Origin: Lactiplantibacillus pingfangensis | Lineage (GTDB): Bacteria; Bacillota; Bacilli; Lactobacillales; Lactobacillaceae | Length of the DNA: 34,231 bases | Direction of reading: 5' to 3' | Assembly (NCBI RefSeq): GCF_005404945.1 | Contig: NZ_BJDG01000029.1 | Location: 1 to 34,231 of the forward strand | Shown here: one piece after another, positions 1 through 9,902 of the stretch | Position numbering within the stretch: position 1 is the stretch's first letter | How the letters are laid out: every line of letters begins with the position of its first letter | Made by a program: the position numbers and the translations under genes | The notes under the pieces: model-generated | The model's database searches: none | Told to the model about the DNA's origin: nothing | What the model saw: only the letters and a program-made list of their open reading frames with translations

Positions 1-92
1 CACAAGGATTGCTAGACCCTACACATTTGATTTGTCGAAACTTTGTTCAGTTTTCAAAGGTCTAATTCGTTGGTTGATTACCTCAACGCAAC
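1..92 (-). other. 5' leader of an rRNA operon (16S lies outside the window)
   Basis: Read on the minus strand, this stretch directly follows a strong promoter and carries the typical Lactobacillus pre-16S leader wording, including CTTTGAAAACTGAACAAAG (complement of about 41-59), a boxA/antitermination-like region. No 16S sequence itself is present, so the mature rRNA must begin left of position 1. The identification rests on recognition of the leader and on the promoter; the neighbouring sequence would confirm it. Confidence 0.7.
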
Positions 93-98
93 TTAATC

Positions 99-127
99 AT
101 CATACCAAGTTGATAACAACTTGTCAA
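99..127 (-). promoter_or_regulatory. rRNA operon proximal promoter (P2)
   Basis: The minus strand reads TTGACA (122-127), a 17-nt spacer, then TATGAT (99-104), a near-consensus housekeeping sigma factor promoter. A/T-rich sequence (aactttttataa) lies just upstream, in the position of an UP element. Transcription would run left into the rRNA leader. Confidence 0.8.
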
Positions 128-198
128 CAACTTTTTATAAATGATTTTCGGTTGAAGGCTTGCGGCTAACCGCTTTGTGCGCCTCAACAACGTATACT

Positions 199-227
199 AA
201 TTTACCAATTATCCTGACAGATTGCAA
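199..227 (-). promoter_or_regulatory. Possible rRNA operon distal promoter (P1)
   Basis: The minus strand reads TTGCAA (222-227), 17 nt, TAAATT (199-204), about 100 bp upstream of the strong proximal promoter. Tandem promoters are common for rRNA operons in Firmicutes. The hexamers are weaker than those of P2, so this is a moderate call. The remaining 230-470 stretch shows no gene. Confidence 0.4.
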
Positions 228-474
228 GCCCTAAATATCAAAAAGAACCGGTCAATATTGCCATGTTGATCGTACCATTTTATTAATGTACGGAAATCAG
301 CTAATTTAGGTTAATTTAATCTAGCTAACAATCGGATTTGTCTTTCTATCAAACAATGATTAGGTCCATGCAACGAAACAATGTTCGTTTTAAAATTTAT
401 TCACTTTTTTCAAAAAAGATTGATTACAGTGCTAAAAATCAATCAAAAGCACTCACAAACACTGCACAAGTGCC

Positions 475-516
475 AAAAAAACTGGTTTGAAATTAGTCAG
501 ACTAATTTCAAACCAG
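475..516 (-). terminator. lysS terminator
   Basis: A perfect 16-bp inverted repeat (482-497 with 501-516, 3-nt loop CAG) ends just after the lysS stop codon and, read on the minus strand, runs into a TTTTTT tract (475-480). It closes the lysS unit before the rRNA promoters. Confidence 0.9.
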
Positions 517-528
517 CTCAAATTAAAT

Positions 529-2058
<1,530 letters not shown>

Positions 2059-2068
2059 TCATTAATGA

Positions 2069-2097
2069 AATATCGCTAAACAACTACTACATGTTAA
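2069..2097 (-). promoter_or_regulatory. Candidate lysS promoter
   Basis: On the minus strand TTAACA (2092-2097), 17 nt, GATATT (2069-2074). It lies between the dusB terminator and the lysS start, where a promoter is needed. The -10 is imperfect. A TTCATTAATGAA palindrome overlaps the start region. Confidence 0.4.
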
Positions 2098-2115
2098 TTT
2101 TGACAATCAGGACGT

Positions 2116-2140
2116 AAAAAAGCAAGTGAATTCTTCACTT
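2116..2140 (-). terminator. dusB terminator overlapping its stop codon
   Basis: Stem AAGTGAA/TTCACTT (2124-2130 with 2134-2140, 3-nt loop) followed on the minus strand by GC and TTTTTT (2116-2121). The dusB TGA (2135-2137) lies inside the right arm, so coding and termination signals share bases. Confidence 0.8.
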
Positions 2141-3160
2141 TACCGGTCGACTTGCTAAATAAGTCGCCAATTGATCGGCATAGTCGTCGAGCAAGTCTGT
2201 CATTTCACCTACTGAAGTTGCTGACATCAACGCTACTTTGGTTCGTGTTGACCGTGGAATGCCTTTTAAATAGTACGAAACCTGCTCACGGAAATCTTGA
2301 CAACCTTGGTGCTCGCCTTTTAACCCGACTAACCGTTGCAAGTGCTCGGTCGCAATCGTCAACTTGGTCATTGGCGCTGGCAGCGGTAATAACTCGCCGG
2401 TCGCGAGATAATGCGTCGTTTGCGTCAAGATCCAAGGATTTCCTTGTACTGCACGTCCCATCATGACTGCAGTTGCACCAACTTCAGTCAGCATCTGCTG
2501 GGCGTCTGCCGGTGTCCGGACATCTCCATTACCGATTAACGGAATCTTAATGGCAGCGGCGACTTGCTTCAAGATTTCCCAGTCCGCTTTACCCCGGTAT
2601 AACTGTTGACGGGTTCGCCCATGCATCGCAATTGCAGCCGCACCACCACGTTCGGCAGCTAAGGCGTTTTCAACCGCATACACATGTTCATCATCCCAAC
2701 CAGTCCGCATTTTAACCGTTACCGGTTTATGAACCGCCGCGGTAACAGCCGCAACCATTTCATATACTTTGTCAGGGTCCAGTAACCATTTTGCCCCAGC
2801 ATCGGTCTTCGTGACCTTATTAACCGGACAGCCCATATTGATATCAATAATATCGGCACTCGTCTGCTGATCAACAAACTTAGCTGCTTGAACTAATGTT
2901 TCTTTAGCGCCACCATAGATTTGAATACTCATCGGATGTTCTTTTGGGTCAACGAACAGCATATCCAGTGTCTTCTGATTATGATACATGATACCCTTGT
3001 CAGAAATCATCTCACAGACGACCAAGCCGGCACCAAAGTTTTTGCAAATAATCCGGAAGGCTGCATCCGTCACACCAGCCATCGGCGCTACCACGACGCG
3101 ATCAGGAATTGTCACATCCCCGATTTTCCAAGGGGCAGCCAACTGGCTAGGCATCACCAT
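2135..3160 (-). CDS. dusB: tRNA-dihydrouridine synthase B
   Basis: A 341-residue flavoenzyme that reduces specific uridines in the tRNA D-loop to dihydrouridine using FMN and NADPH. The N-terminal TIM barrel carries VVVAPMAGVTDAAFR (about 22-36) and the catalytic cysteine in NMGCPVNK (Cys111); later come KMRTGWDD and the FMN-phosphate-binding GNGDVRTPADA. Length is normal. The gene starts 14 nt inside the end of hslO; two candidate ATGs (3160 and 3154) straddle the hslO stop and neither has a strong Shine-Dalgarno, so translation is likely coupled to hslO. Annotation as DusB rather than another Dus paralogue rests on its place next to lysS, as in other Firmicutes. Confidence 0.93.
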   Translation of the reverse strand: MVMPSQLAAPWKIGDVTIPDRVVVAPMAGVTDAAFRIICKNFGAGLVVCEMISDKGIMYHNQKTLDMLFVDPKEHPMSIQIYGGAKETLVQAAKFVDQQTSADIIDINMGCPVNKVTKTDAGAKWLLDPDKVYEMVAAVTAAVHKPVTVKMRTGWDDEHVYAVENALAAERGGAAAIAMHGRTRQQLYRGKADWEILKQVAAAIKIPLIGNGDVRTPADAQQMLTEVGATAVMMGRAVQGNPWILTQTTHYLATGELLPLPAPMTKLTIATEHLQRLVGLKGEHQGCQDFREQVSYYLKGIPRSTRTKVALMSATSVGEMTDLLDDYADQLATYLASRPVK

Positions 3161-4034
3161 GCGAACGACTCAAGACCGCTTGTAACTCGGCCACTGAAAA
3201 TTGATACTTCTCACCGCAAAAATGACAAACTGCTTCCGCACCTTGATCCTCATCAATCATTGCTTGGACTTCATGTTTGGGCAAGGCCATCAGTGATTCG
3301 GCAAAACGTTCTTTAGAACAATCACAGGCAAACTTAACGGGCATCTTGTCGAGAACTTTGACATCACCATCAAACAGCAAGTTCAAAATATCTTCTGGCG
3401 TCTTACCATCCCGCAAGAGTTGCGAAACTAATGGTAAGTCTTTTAATTTACTTTCTAACGAACTAATCGCTTCATCCGTGGCATTCGGTAACACTTGAAC
3501 TAAGAAACCACCTGCTACACCAATAGTGTTATCTTCGTTGACGAAAACCGATAACCCAACAGCCGATGGAATCTGTTCAGACTGTGCCAAGTAATAGGTG
3601 AAATCTTCACCAAGTTCGCCCGAAACCAACGGGACTTGTCCGGTAAACGGCTCACCGACGCCTTGTAACTTAGTAACCGCCAAATAGCCATTAGACCCAA
3701 CCGCTGCTTTGACATCAATCTTATGTTTATCATTCAACGGTAAGTGGACATGCGGATTTTGTAAATAACCTTTAACAGTACCTTTGGCGTTACCATCAAC
3801 GACGATCCCGCCGACTGGTCCGTCACCATTAATTTTAACGGTTAACTGGTCATCGCCTTTCAGCACAGACGAAGACAACAATAACGTGCCAACTAAGCTA
3901 CGGCCTAACGCTGCCGAAGCGGCACTCCAAGTATCATGCCGACGTTGGGCTTCCGCCACGGTATTGGTCGCATTCACTGCGTAGGCACGAAACATTTCGT
4001 GACCCGCCACACTCTTAACTAAATAATCTGCCAT
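3147..4034 (-). CDS. hslO: Hsp33 redox-regulated holding chaperone
   Basis: A 295-residue cytosolic chaperone that binds unfolding proteins when oxidised. The C-terminal zinc/redox switch is intact: CDC (Cys237, Cys239) and CHFC (Cys270, Cys273). The N-terminal body has the family features (DYLVKSVAG start, substrate-binding linker). The ATG at 4034 is chosen because TAGGAGC lies 8 nt upstream; an open frame extends 21 codons further but would run through the promoter region. It is followed, with a 14-nt overlap, by dusB. It is preceded by the ftsH terminator, which also contains the -35 of its likely promoter. Confidence 0.95.
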   Translation of the reverse strand: MADYLVKSVAGHEMFRAYAVNATNTVAEAQRRHDTWSAASAALGRSLVGTLLLSSSVLKGDDQLTVKINGDGPVGGIVVDGNAKGTVKGYLQNPHVHLPLNDKHKIDVKAAVGSNGYLAVTKLQGVGEPFTGQVPLVSGELGEDFTYYLAQSEQIPSAVGLSVFVNEDNTIGVAGGFLVQVLPNATDEAISSLESKLKDLPLVSQLLRDGKTPEDILNLLFDGDVKVLDKMPVKFACDCSKERFAESLMALPKHEVQAMIDEDQGAEAVCHFCGEKYQFSVAELQAVLSRSHGDA

Positions 4035-4068
4035 CAATAAGCTCCTATCTCTTTTTAACTTTCGATTA

Positions 4069-4097
4069 ATCATAACGCATAAAAAGAGCCGAGACAA
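4069..4097 (-). promoter_or_regulatory. hslO-dusB promoter embedded in the ftsH terminator
   Basis: The minus strand reads TTGTCT (4092-4097), 17 nt, TATGAT (4069-4074). The -35 is made of terminator loop and 3' arm bases, and the T-tract is part of the spacer. The start site would be about 25 nt upstream of the hslO ATG. Confidence 0.55.
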
Positions 4098-4110
4098 AGT
4101 CTCAGCTCTT
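4081..4110 (-). terminator. ftsH terminator
   Basis: Minus-strand hairpin AAGAGCTGAGAC-TTT-GTCTCGGCTCTT, fully paired with one G-T pair, followed by further Ts. It begins 14 nt after the ftsH stop codon. Confidence 0.85.
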
Positions 4111-4124
4111 TCAGCGATTTTTTA

Positions 4125-6302
4125 TTAAGCTTGACTGCCAGAATCATCAGCAGATGATGCCGCACTGTCGGCTTCACTAACTTCGCTCATCGCACTTGTC
4201 GCTGAATCAGCTTCGCTCGTTGCGATTGAAGTTGCTTCAGAACCAGCGGCTGACTCACTTGGGAAAGTGGTTTCGCTTGTTGCATCCGCATTGTTAGCTT
4301 GGGCGTCCGCTTGCTTTTCAGCTTCACGGCGTTCCAATTCACGTTTAGATTCTTCGAAGGAAGCCGCTTTTTCACTCGGAAATTCGCTGCCAGTCTTCTC
4401 AGGCATCTTCCCAGTGTTAAACAAGCTGAGAATTTGCTTTTCATCCAACGTTTCATACTTCAGCAAGGCTTCCGCAATCAACTTATGTTGTTCACGGTGC
4501 GATTGGATAATATCGGTCGCAGTTTGGTGAGCTTCCTCAGCCAAACGACGAACTTCATCATCAATCAATTGGGCAGTGTGCTGTGAAAAGGCACTAGCGC
4601 CCATACCTTGTTGGTAAGCAGCTTGCTGGTTGGCATTTTCTAATTCAACTGGACCGAGTTTTTCACTCATCCCATATTGCGTCACCATTGCACGGGCAAT
4701 TTGAGTTGCCTGTTCAAAGTCATTAGAAGCGCCAGATGATTGTGCATCAAAGATCACTTCTTCGGCTGCACGGCCACCCATCAAACCAGCCATCTGTTCC
4801 TTGGCATCACGTTTTGACATCAACATCTGATCTTCACGTGGCAACATGATCGCGTATCCGCCAGCACGGCCCCGTGGGACAATCGTTACCTTATGCACAA
4901 CCCGTGCATCGTTCAAGACCAACCCAACAATCGTATGTCCAGCTTCATGGTAAGCCACGGTTTCCCGTTCTTGCTTGCTGACCACCCGATCATGTTTGGC
5001 TGGCCCGGCGATAACCCGGTCTTCGGCTTCATCTAAGTCTGAAGCATCGACTTGTTTCTTATTACGACGGGCGGCAAGTAACGCTGCTTCGTTCAATAAG
5101 TTTTCCAAATCGGCCCCAACAAACCCAGGTGTTTGCTTAGCAATTTCTTTCAAATCAACATCTGATGCCAAAGGTTTATTCTTAGCATGGACTTTCAAAA
5201 TGGCTTCCCGACCCTTAACGTCTGGACGACCAACTAAGATCTTCCGGTCAAAACGACCTGGACGTAATAAGGCAGGATCCAAAACATCGGAACGGTTAGT
5301 CGCTGCCATGACGATAACGCCTTCGTTACCCGTAAACCCATCCATTTCAACCAATAATTGGTTTAAGGTTTGTTCACGTTCATCATGACCGCCACCCATG
5401 CCGTTACCACGTTGTCGACCAACCGCATCAATTTCATCAATAAAGATGATTGATGGGGCATTCTTCTTGGCTTGTTCAAACAAGTCACGTACTCGGCTAG
5501 CCCCGACCCCGACGAACATTTCAACGAAGTCTGAACCAGAGATTGAGAAGAATGGCACGCCCGCTTCACCAGCGACCGCCTTAGCCAATAACGTTTTACC
5601 AGTACCCGGAGGCCCCTCGAGCAAGACACCCGATGGGATCCGCGCGCCTAAGGAAACAAACTTACGCGGATCTTTCAAGAATTCGACAACTTCGACCAAT
5701 TCTTGTTTTTCTTCTTCTTCACCGGCAACATCTGAGAAACGAACTTTGTTTTGCTTACTATCGGCTGGTTTGGCCTTCGTTTTACCAAAGTTCATCACCC
5801 GGTTGTTCCCGCCACCTTGACCAGATTGTCCCATCATCATATAGAATAGGAACACAAACAAGATCAATGGTGCGATATACATCAATAGCGTGACCCAGAT
5901 TCCGCTAGATTCTTCAGCTTTCGCTGTTAATTTAACGTCTTTCTTAGCAGCTAACTTGGAAACTTGATCCACCGTTGAGTTGTTTTCCAACATTGTCGTT
6001 GAGAATGAAGTCGTCTTGCTAGACGAACTACTAATTCCTAACGCATTTGTTGAGGAAACCTTTTGCGCTTTCCGGTATTGACCAGTCACCTTGTAGACGC
6101 CGCCACTAGGCTGGATGCTAACGTTTTTGACGTTATTCTTGTCTAATTGCGTGACAAATTCGCTATAGCGGATATTTTGGGTTTGTGAGCCGGAATTATT
6201 TCCAAAGAAGAAGTAAATAATCCCCATTAAGCTTAGAAAAATCAAAATATAAAATAAGCTATTACGAAAGAGTCCATTGCGTCGATTGTTGTTGTTGTTC
6301 AT
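4125..6302 (-). CDS. ftsH: ATP-dependent zinc metalloprotease FtsH
   Basis: A 725-residue membrane-anchored AAA+ protease for membrane and regulatory protein turnover. Seen: a transmembrane segment at about 15-33, an extracytoplasmic domain, a second at about 136-158, a Gly-rich linker, Walker A GPPGTGKT (230-237), Walker B IIFIDEID (285-292), the RPGRFDR arginine-finger region (about 347-353), and the zinc motif HEAGH (452-456) with the downstream Asp ligand in SNDFEQAT. The ATG at 6302 has AAGGAGG 7 nt upstream; an upstream in-frame ATG overlaps this site and is rejected. The last 60 or so residues are an Ala/Ser/Glu/Asp-rich low-complexity tail beyond the protease domain. Expression is probably heat or protein stress responsive through the CtsR-type site at its promoter. 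Confidence 0.97.
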   Translation of the reverse strand: MNNNNNRRNGLFRNSLFYILIFLSLMGIIYFFFGNNSGSQTQNIRYSEFVTQLDKNNVKNVSIQPSGGVYKVTGQYRKAQKVSSTNALGISSSSSKTTSFSTTMLENNSTVDQVSKLAAKKDVKLTAKAEESSGIWVTLLMYIAPLILFVFLFYMMMGQSGQGGGNNRVMNFGKTKAKPADSKQNKVRFSDVAGEEEEKQELVEVVEFLKDPRKFVSLGARIPSGVLLEGPPGTGKTLLAKAVAGEAGVPFFSISGSDFVEMFVGVGASRVRDLFEQAKKNAPSIIFIDEIDAVGRQRGNGMGGGHDEREQTLNQLLVEMDGFTGNEGVIVMAATNRSDVLDPALLRPGRFDRKILVGRPDVKGREAILKVHAKNKPLASDVDLKEIAKQTPGFVGADLENLLNEAALLAARRNKKQVDASDLDEAEDRVIAGPAKHDRVVSKQERETVAYHEAGHTIVGLVLNDARVVHKVTIVPRGRAGGYAIMLPREDQMLMSKRDAKEQMAGLMGGRAAEEVIFDAQSSGASNDFEQATQIARAMVTQYGMSEKLGPVELENANQQAAYQQGMGASAFSQHTAQLIDDEVRRLAEEAHQTATDIIQSHREQHKLIAEALLKYETLDEKQILSLFNTGKMPEKTGSEFPSEKAASFEESKRELERREAEKQADAQANNADATSETTFPSESAAGSEATSIATSEADSATSAMSEVSEADSAASSADDSGSQA

Positions 6303-6368
6303 ATGTGCCTCCTTCATCGAAACTTTTATAACCTATTAAAAGCACGGTACTATTCTTCGATAGTCTAA

Positions 6369-6398
6369 ATAATAGCACATTTGACTATCATTGACCAA
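6369..6398 (-). promoter_or_regulatory. ftsH promoter
   Basis: On the minus strand TTGGTC (6393-6398), 18 nt, TATTAT (6369-6374), starting right at the hpt stop codon. The TATTAT is flanked by inverted GATAGTC/GACTATC arms (about 6359-6365 and 6382-6388). It overlaps a CtsR-like site. Confidence 0.6.
6380..6396 (-). promoter_or_regulatory. CtsR operator at the ftsH promoter
   Basis: The minus strand reads GGTCAATGATAGTCAAA, which fits the heptad direct repeat recognised by the stress repressor CtsR (RGTCAAA-NNN-RGTCAAA) with one mismatch. It overlaps the -35, as expected for repression. ftsH is known as a CtsR regulon member in L. plantarum. Confidence 0.75.
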
Positions 6399-6941
6399 TT
6401 ATTTATGCTCGTAAATTGCTGGCTTCAAAATTCCAACGTAAGGTAGGTTCCGATAGCGTTCTGCATAATCCAAACCGTACCCGACCACAAATTCATTTGG
6501 CACTTCGAATCCGATATAATCGGCCTTAATATCAACTAGTCGACCAGCTGGCTTATCTAGTAAGGTACAGACTTTAACTGACTTCACATTCCGCCGCTTC
6601 AATAAATCCACCATAAACTTCAACGTCCGGCCAGTATCAATGATATCTTCAATGACCAAGACATCACGGCCTTCAACGTCGTCATCTAAATCCTTCGTTA
6701 ATTGGACATCACCACTTGAAATGGTTTCATTACCATAGCTGGATAGATTAATAAAATCTAAGTCCGCATAAACATCCATTTCCCGGATAATATCCGTGGT
6801 AAATAAGACGGCACCCTTGAGTACACAAATAATTAATGGATTTTTGCCAGCATATTCCGCCGTTAATTCCTTACCCAACTTCTGCGCAACCTGATGGATA
6901 TCCTCGCGACTATAAAGTACTCGTTCAATGTCGTTATTCAT
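6399..6941 (-). CDS. hpt: Hypoxanthine-guanine phosphoribosyltransferase
   Basis: A 180-residue purine salvage enzyme that makes IMP and GMP from hypoxanthine, guanine and PRPP. The PRPP-binding motif [14 protein letters not shown] is at about 95-108, the PPi-loop LKGAV at about 42, and the C-terminal [15 protein letters not shown] is typical of the family. Length is normal. The ATG at 6941 overlaps the tilS stop codon by 4 nt (ATGA), so the two genes are co-translated. tilS-hpt-ftsH is the usual order in Bacilli; here a separate ftsH promoter begins at the hpt stop. Confidence 0.96.
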   Translation of the reverse strand: MNNDIERVLYSREDIHQVAQKLGKELTAEYAGKNPLIICVLKGAVLFTTDIIREMDVYADLDFINLSSYGNETISSGDVQLTKDLDDDVEGRDVLVIEDIIDTGRTLKFMVDLLKRRNVKSVKVCTLLDKPAGRLVDIKADYIGFEVPNEFVVGYGLDYAERYRNLPYVGILKPAIYEHK

Positions 6942-8311
6942 CGTTTCAGATGTACTCCTTTCAACTCCGTATGTTTTAAGGCTAAAAATACTGTTTGTGC
7001 CCTAGCACTGTTTGGATCACGGTAACTGAACTTATGACCCACTAACCACAACACCGTTCCTTGAGCAGTGACTAACACCATTGCTGCCGCACGTTCTGCC
7101 GGTGGCACCTTCTGATCAATTAAAATACGGCGAACGAATTGTTGCCCACCATTTTTTAACTTAAGCTGATCACCCGGTTGCCAGGGACGTAAGACTAGCG
7201 GCATGTCGCTTGCCAACAATGGAAATGGCTGGCTCGCATGGTCTGGTGACGTCGCAAAAATGCCCACTGATTGGGTCGCAGTAATTTTCTGCCATTGGTT
7301 TAAGTCTACCATAATTTTTTCACTGGGCCTTAACTTTTTGACCCTTTTTTTAACAGGTAAAACCGTCAGCATCCCGGCAACTTTCACCAACTCAAGCGAT
7401 GTCGTCAATGACAGGCGCGCCGTCGTCTGTGGCTGGATGGCCCAGTGATAGGTTGGTGCTAACTTGGTTTCACTAACTAACTGTGGTAAGTATTGCTGCA
7501 GCCAAGTCTGAAATACCGCCAATCGCCAGTCACTCGGTAGCTTTAACAGCTTTTTTGGGTCCAATTGTCGTTGAACTTGCACGGTTGGCAGTAAAACGGC
7601 AATCATTTGTTTCTTTGCCTTTAGTAGTGTTGTTAATTGGTCTTCATAAGCCGCAATGTGGGTTAAAAGCGCAGGATTGACTTGCATCAATTCCGGGATT
7701 ACGCGTTGTCGCAAGCGATTACGGGTTAACGTGACATCTGTATTGGTTGCATCTTCATAGTAAGTTAACTGTCGCTCGGCTGCATACTGGCGCAACTGTT
7801 GTTTTGAAAACGAGAGCAACGGTCGCACGAGCCGACCATTTCGAAACGACCGCGCCGCCTGAATCCCTTGCAACTGTGCCAAATCACCACCACGAGCGAG
7901 CTTCATTAAATAAGTTTCCGCTTGATCATTAGCATGATGAGCCGTCAGGACAGCTGTTGCGCCAGTGGTCACCATGACTTTTGCAAAAAAATCATAGCGA
8001 AATTGACGTGCAGCCGCTTCAACCCCCGTTTGTGGATGATCCTCAACCAACCAGTCTGCTAGCTTGAGTGTCACGGGCAAGGTCGCACAATAATTGGTCA
8101 AAAATGCCGCTTCTTCGGCAGACTGTGCACGCAAATGATGATTGACATGAGCTACCACGATTTGTGGTCGCTGCTGTACCGGAAGCTGCAACAACAAATC
8201 TAGCAGTACCATTGAATCCACTCCAGTTGACACGGCCACCACAACTGTCTGTGTTGGCGACAACAACTTTTGCCGTGCTAATTCCCGATTCACTTGTTGA
8301 CGCAATGTCAT
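6938..8311 (-). CDS. tilS: tRNA(Ile)-lysidine synthetase
   Basis: A 457-residue N-type ATP pyrophosphatase that attaches lysine to C34 of the minor tRNA-Ile, so that it reads AUA. The P-loop reads STGVDS (28-33) rather than the usual SGGVDS. Following motifs are [32 protein letters not shown] and [11 protein letters not shown]; the C-terminal TilS domain ([10 protein letters not shown]...[10 protein letters not shown]) is complete. ATG 8311 is chosen because AAAGGAG lies 9 nt upstream; an upstream in-frame TTG abuts the ribosome binding site. The gene is essential in most bacteria, so the P-loop substitution is presumably functional. In this window it is separated from yabR by an 0.85 kb repeat-bearing gap. 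Confidence 0.95.
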   Translation of the reverse strand: MTLRQQVNRELARQKLLSPTQTVVVAVSTGVDSMVLLDLLLQLPVQQRPQIVVAHVNHHLRAQSAEEAAFLTNYCATLPVTLKLADWLVEDHPQTGVEAAARQFRYDFFAKVMVTTGATAVLTAHHANDQAETYLMKLARGGDLAQLQGIQAARSFRNGRLVRPLLSFSKQQLRQYAAERQLTYYEDATNTDVTLTRNRLRQRVIPELMQVNPALLTHIAAYEDQLTTLLKAKKQMIAVLLPTVQVQRQLDPKKLLKLPSDWRLAVFQTWLQQYLPQLVSETKLAPTYHWAIQPQTTARLSLTTSLELVKVAGMLTVLPVKKRVKKLRPSEKIMVDLNQWQKITATQSVGIFATSPDHASQPFPLLASDMPLVLRPWQPGDQLKLKNGGQQFVRRILIDQKVPPAERAAAMVLVTAQGTVLWLVGHKFSYRDPNSARAQTVFLALKHTELKGVHLKR

Positions 8312-8401
8312 GGATTGCAACTCCTTTCAATAGTAAACACCCTAATAGCAACTTCTATATCGAAAGATTGAAAGACGAAAAGCAATGTTGTTAGTTACAT
8401 T
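8312..8401 (-). promoter_or_regulatory. Upstream region of tilS with a weak promoter candidate
   Basis: The minus strand contains TTGCTT, 18 nt, GATATA, ending about 45 nt before the tilS ribosome binding site. Hexamer matches are modest. This short block separates tilS from the first structured repeat. Confidence 0.3.
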
Positions 8402-8589
8402 CCGCTTCCAGTCGCCGCTGATTACATGCGGACGAGGGACCAGGATAAGCCTGAGAAACGTCTTATCCTTCGCCCGGAATAGTCGCACAACCCGCAACTA
8501 TCCCGGACAGTCCGTCCTGTAAGGCCGTCAAAAATCGCCGCCCAACACGACCTTCACGCCCGATGCAATCAGCGGCGACTTCCAGCTAG
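8402..8589 (-). repeat. Structured repeat, copy 1
   Basis: One of four related intergenic elements of about 187 bp. On the minus strand it begins AGCTGGAAGTCGCC and ends GGCGACTGGAAGCGG. The ends pair (GTCGCCGCTGAT with ATCAGCGGCGAC). Inside are the hairpins ATAGT(T)GC...GCGACTAT and AGGATAAG...CTTATCCT, plus the shared blocks GTCCGGGATAGTTGCG and TTCCGGGCGA. No open frame of interest. Its orientation is opposite to copy 2. Confidence 0.9.
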
Positions 8590-8937
8590 ATGGCTATCCG
8601 AATTCATGTTATCAAGGATGAAAGTTGCTGGCACATGATTGTCTTAGCGTTATTTCGGCTAAGACCTATCAGAGTAGTCTTACATCACGATTATCAGAAA
8701 CGCGCCTATGAATCAAAATCTAATAAACCATTTGCAATTCATGCTGTAAGTGTAACGGTTAGCCTTACGCTTTCAAACTTTAACAAGCTTAAAACGCAAC
8801 TAATACTCATCAATCTTTTTACTTCAAAACTTCTCGACAAAATTAATTTTCAAAACTACAGTCAAAATACCGAGAAAAATATTCCAGTCCCAAAAATCGT
8901 TGATTTTGATAACCGATACAGTTAAAAAACAGTCATT
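8590..8937. other. Spacer between two inverted structured repeats
   Basis: An A/T-rich 348-bp stretch. A 111-codon open frame runs through it but has no good ribosome binding site and a composition unlike a protein of this genome, so it is not called. The only structure seen is the hairpin GTCTTAGC/GCTAAGAC (8641-8648 with 8658-8665), which has no T-tract after it. Nothing else is recognised. Confidence 0.5.
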
Positions 8938-9126
8938 TAGCTGAAGGCGGTTGCTGATGCCATCGAGCGTGAAAGTCCCGTTAGATTGGCGTTTTTTGCC
9001 AATTTTACGGGACGGACGGTCCGGGATAGTTGCGGTTTTGGCAACCATTCCGGGCGAGGGAGAAGACCGGTTCTCAGGCTTCTCCCGGTCCCACGCTCGC
9101 ATGACATCAGCAGCCGCCGGAAGCGG
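8938..9126 (+). repeat. Structured repeat, copy 2
   Basis: Same family as 8402-8589, on the plus strand. The outer stem is GCGGTTGCTGAT/ATCAGCAGCCGC. Inner stems are GTCCCGT...ACGGGAC with ATTGGC/GCCAAT at its tip, ATAGTTGC/GCAACCAT, and GGGAGAAG/CTTCTCCC. Base pairs differ from copy 1 but pairing is kept. It lies head to head with copy 1 and just downstream of the yabR terminator. Confidence 0.9.
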
Positions 9127-9154
9127 CTATCTATCCTTACCCAACAATTAAACT

Positions 9155-9196
9155 AAAAAAAACACCCGCACAGACCTCAATAGTCTCGCACGGGTG
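9155..9196 (-). terminator. Terminator of the pth-to-yabR cluster
   Basis: Minus-strand stem CACCCG(T)GC.GAGAC...GTCT.GTGCGGGTG (9163-9196) followed by eight Ts (9155-9162). It lies about 40 nt after the yabR stop codon and ends this minus-strand block. Confidence 0.9.
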
Positions 9197-9235
9197 CTTG
9201 AATTTAACTAAATTAAATGGCGAGTAGCATCACGC

Positions 9236-9778
9236 TTAGCTTCGACGACCACCACGGCCGCCACGCTTACCTTCAGTGTTACGCTTCAAGGTTGCCAAGC
9301 GATCTTCACTATCCTTTAAGAAGCCAGACATCAATGAATCAAAGTCATCCTTCTTAGGTTCATGTTGTCGTGATTGGAAACGGCCACCGCCGTTACCGCC
9401 ACGACCATGGAAATTATTTGGTCGGTGACTGCCGCCACCATTGCTTTGATGTTCGTTGTGGTCAGAGTGACCATGATTATTGCTAGGTCGACTATTATTG
9501 CCGCCCTGGTGACTGTTATGATGTTCATGTTCCCCTTGCGGATGATCAACAGCCTTCCGAATGGACAGCCCAATTTTGCCGTCATTACCAACAGTTAACA
9601 CTTTGACGGTCACTTCATCGCCGACACTCAAAACATCATGGATGTCTTTAACAAATCCATCGGAAACTTCACTGATGTGCACCAGCCCCGTTTGATTGTT
9701 ACCTAGGTTCACGAACGCACCAAAATTAGTGATCCCAGATACTTTACCAGTGACTTTCGTACCTACTTCAATTGCCAT
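9236..9778 (-). CDS. yabR: S1-domain RNA-binding protein (YabR/CvfD-like)
   Basis: A 180-residue cytoplasmic protein with one N-terminal S1 RNA-binding fold (about 1-75: GTKVTGKVSGITNFGAFVNL, then GLVHISEVSDGFVKD, then GDEVTVKVL). The family includes B. subtilis YabR and CvfD, a ribosome-associated regulator. After residue 80 comes an unusual His/Asn/Gly-rich low-complexity section, then FLKDSEDRLATLKRN and an RGGRGGRR basic end. The S1 core matches the shorter relatives; the His/Asn insert lengthens it. ATG 9778 has AGGAGG about 13 nt upstream, a slightly long spacing. It sits after divIC, as in Bacilli, with its own extended -10 promoter. Confidence 0.92.
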   Translation of the reverse strand: MAIEVGTKVTGKVSGITNFGAFVNLGNNQTGLVHISEVSDGFVKDIHDVLSVGDEVTVKVLTVGNDGKIGLSIRKAVDHPQGEHEHHNSHQGGNNSRPSNNHGHSDHNEHQSNGGGSHRPNNFHGRGGNGGGRFQSRQHEPKKDDFDSLMSGFLKDSEDRLATLKRNTEGKRGGRGGRRS

Positions 9779-9813
9779 AAAAAAAGTTGTTCCTCCTATG
9801 AAATAATGGTTTT

Positions 9814-9822
9814 AGTATAGCA
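9814..9822 (-). promoter_or_regulatory. Extended -10 promoter for yabR
   Basis: Minus strand TGCTATACT (TATACT at 9814-9819), with no convincing -35. A small inverted repeat AGTAT-AGC-ATACT covers it. Confidence 0.4.
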
Positions 9823-9902
9823 TACTTTGTGAAATGTTGAGTTAAATTTTCACGGGTCCTCTCGAAAATGGTCTACCTAAAAATAACTGCACTAAAGATT
9901 GA

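Noticed and set aside
4886-4894. A TTATGCACA DnaA-like 9-mer in ftsH
   Set aside because: An isolated, relaxed match, not part of the carB cluster.
4975-5388. Long antisense open frames over ftsH, mfd, carB and arg genes
   Set aside because: Shadows of strongly supported genes on the other strand.
8590-8925. A 111-codon plus-strand open frame between repeat copies 1 and 2
   Set aside because: No ribosome binding site, starts in the repeat edge, A/T-rich non-coding composition and no recognisable domain.
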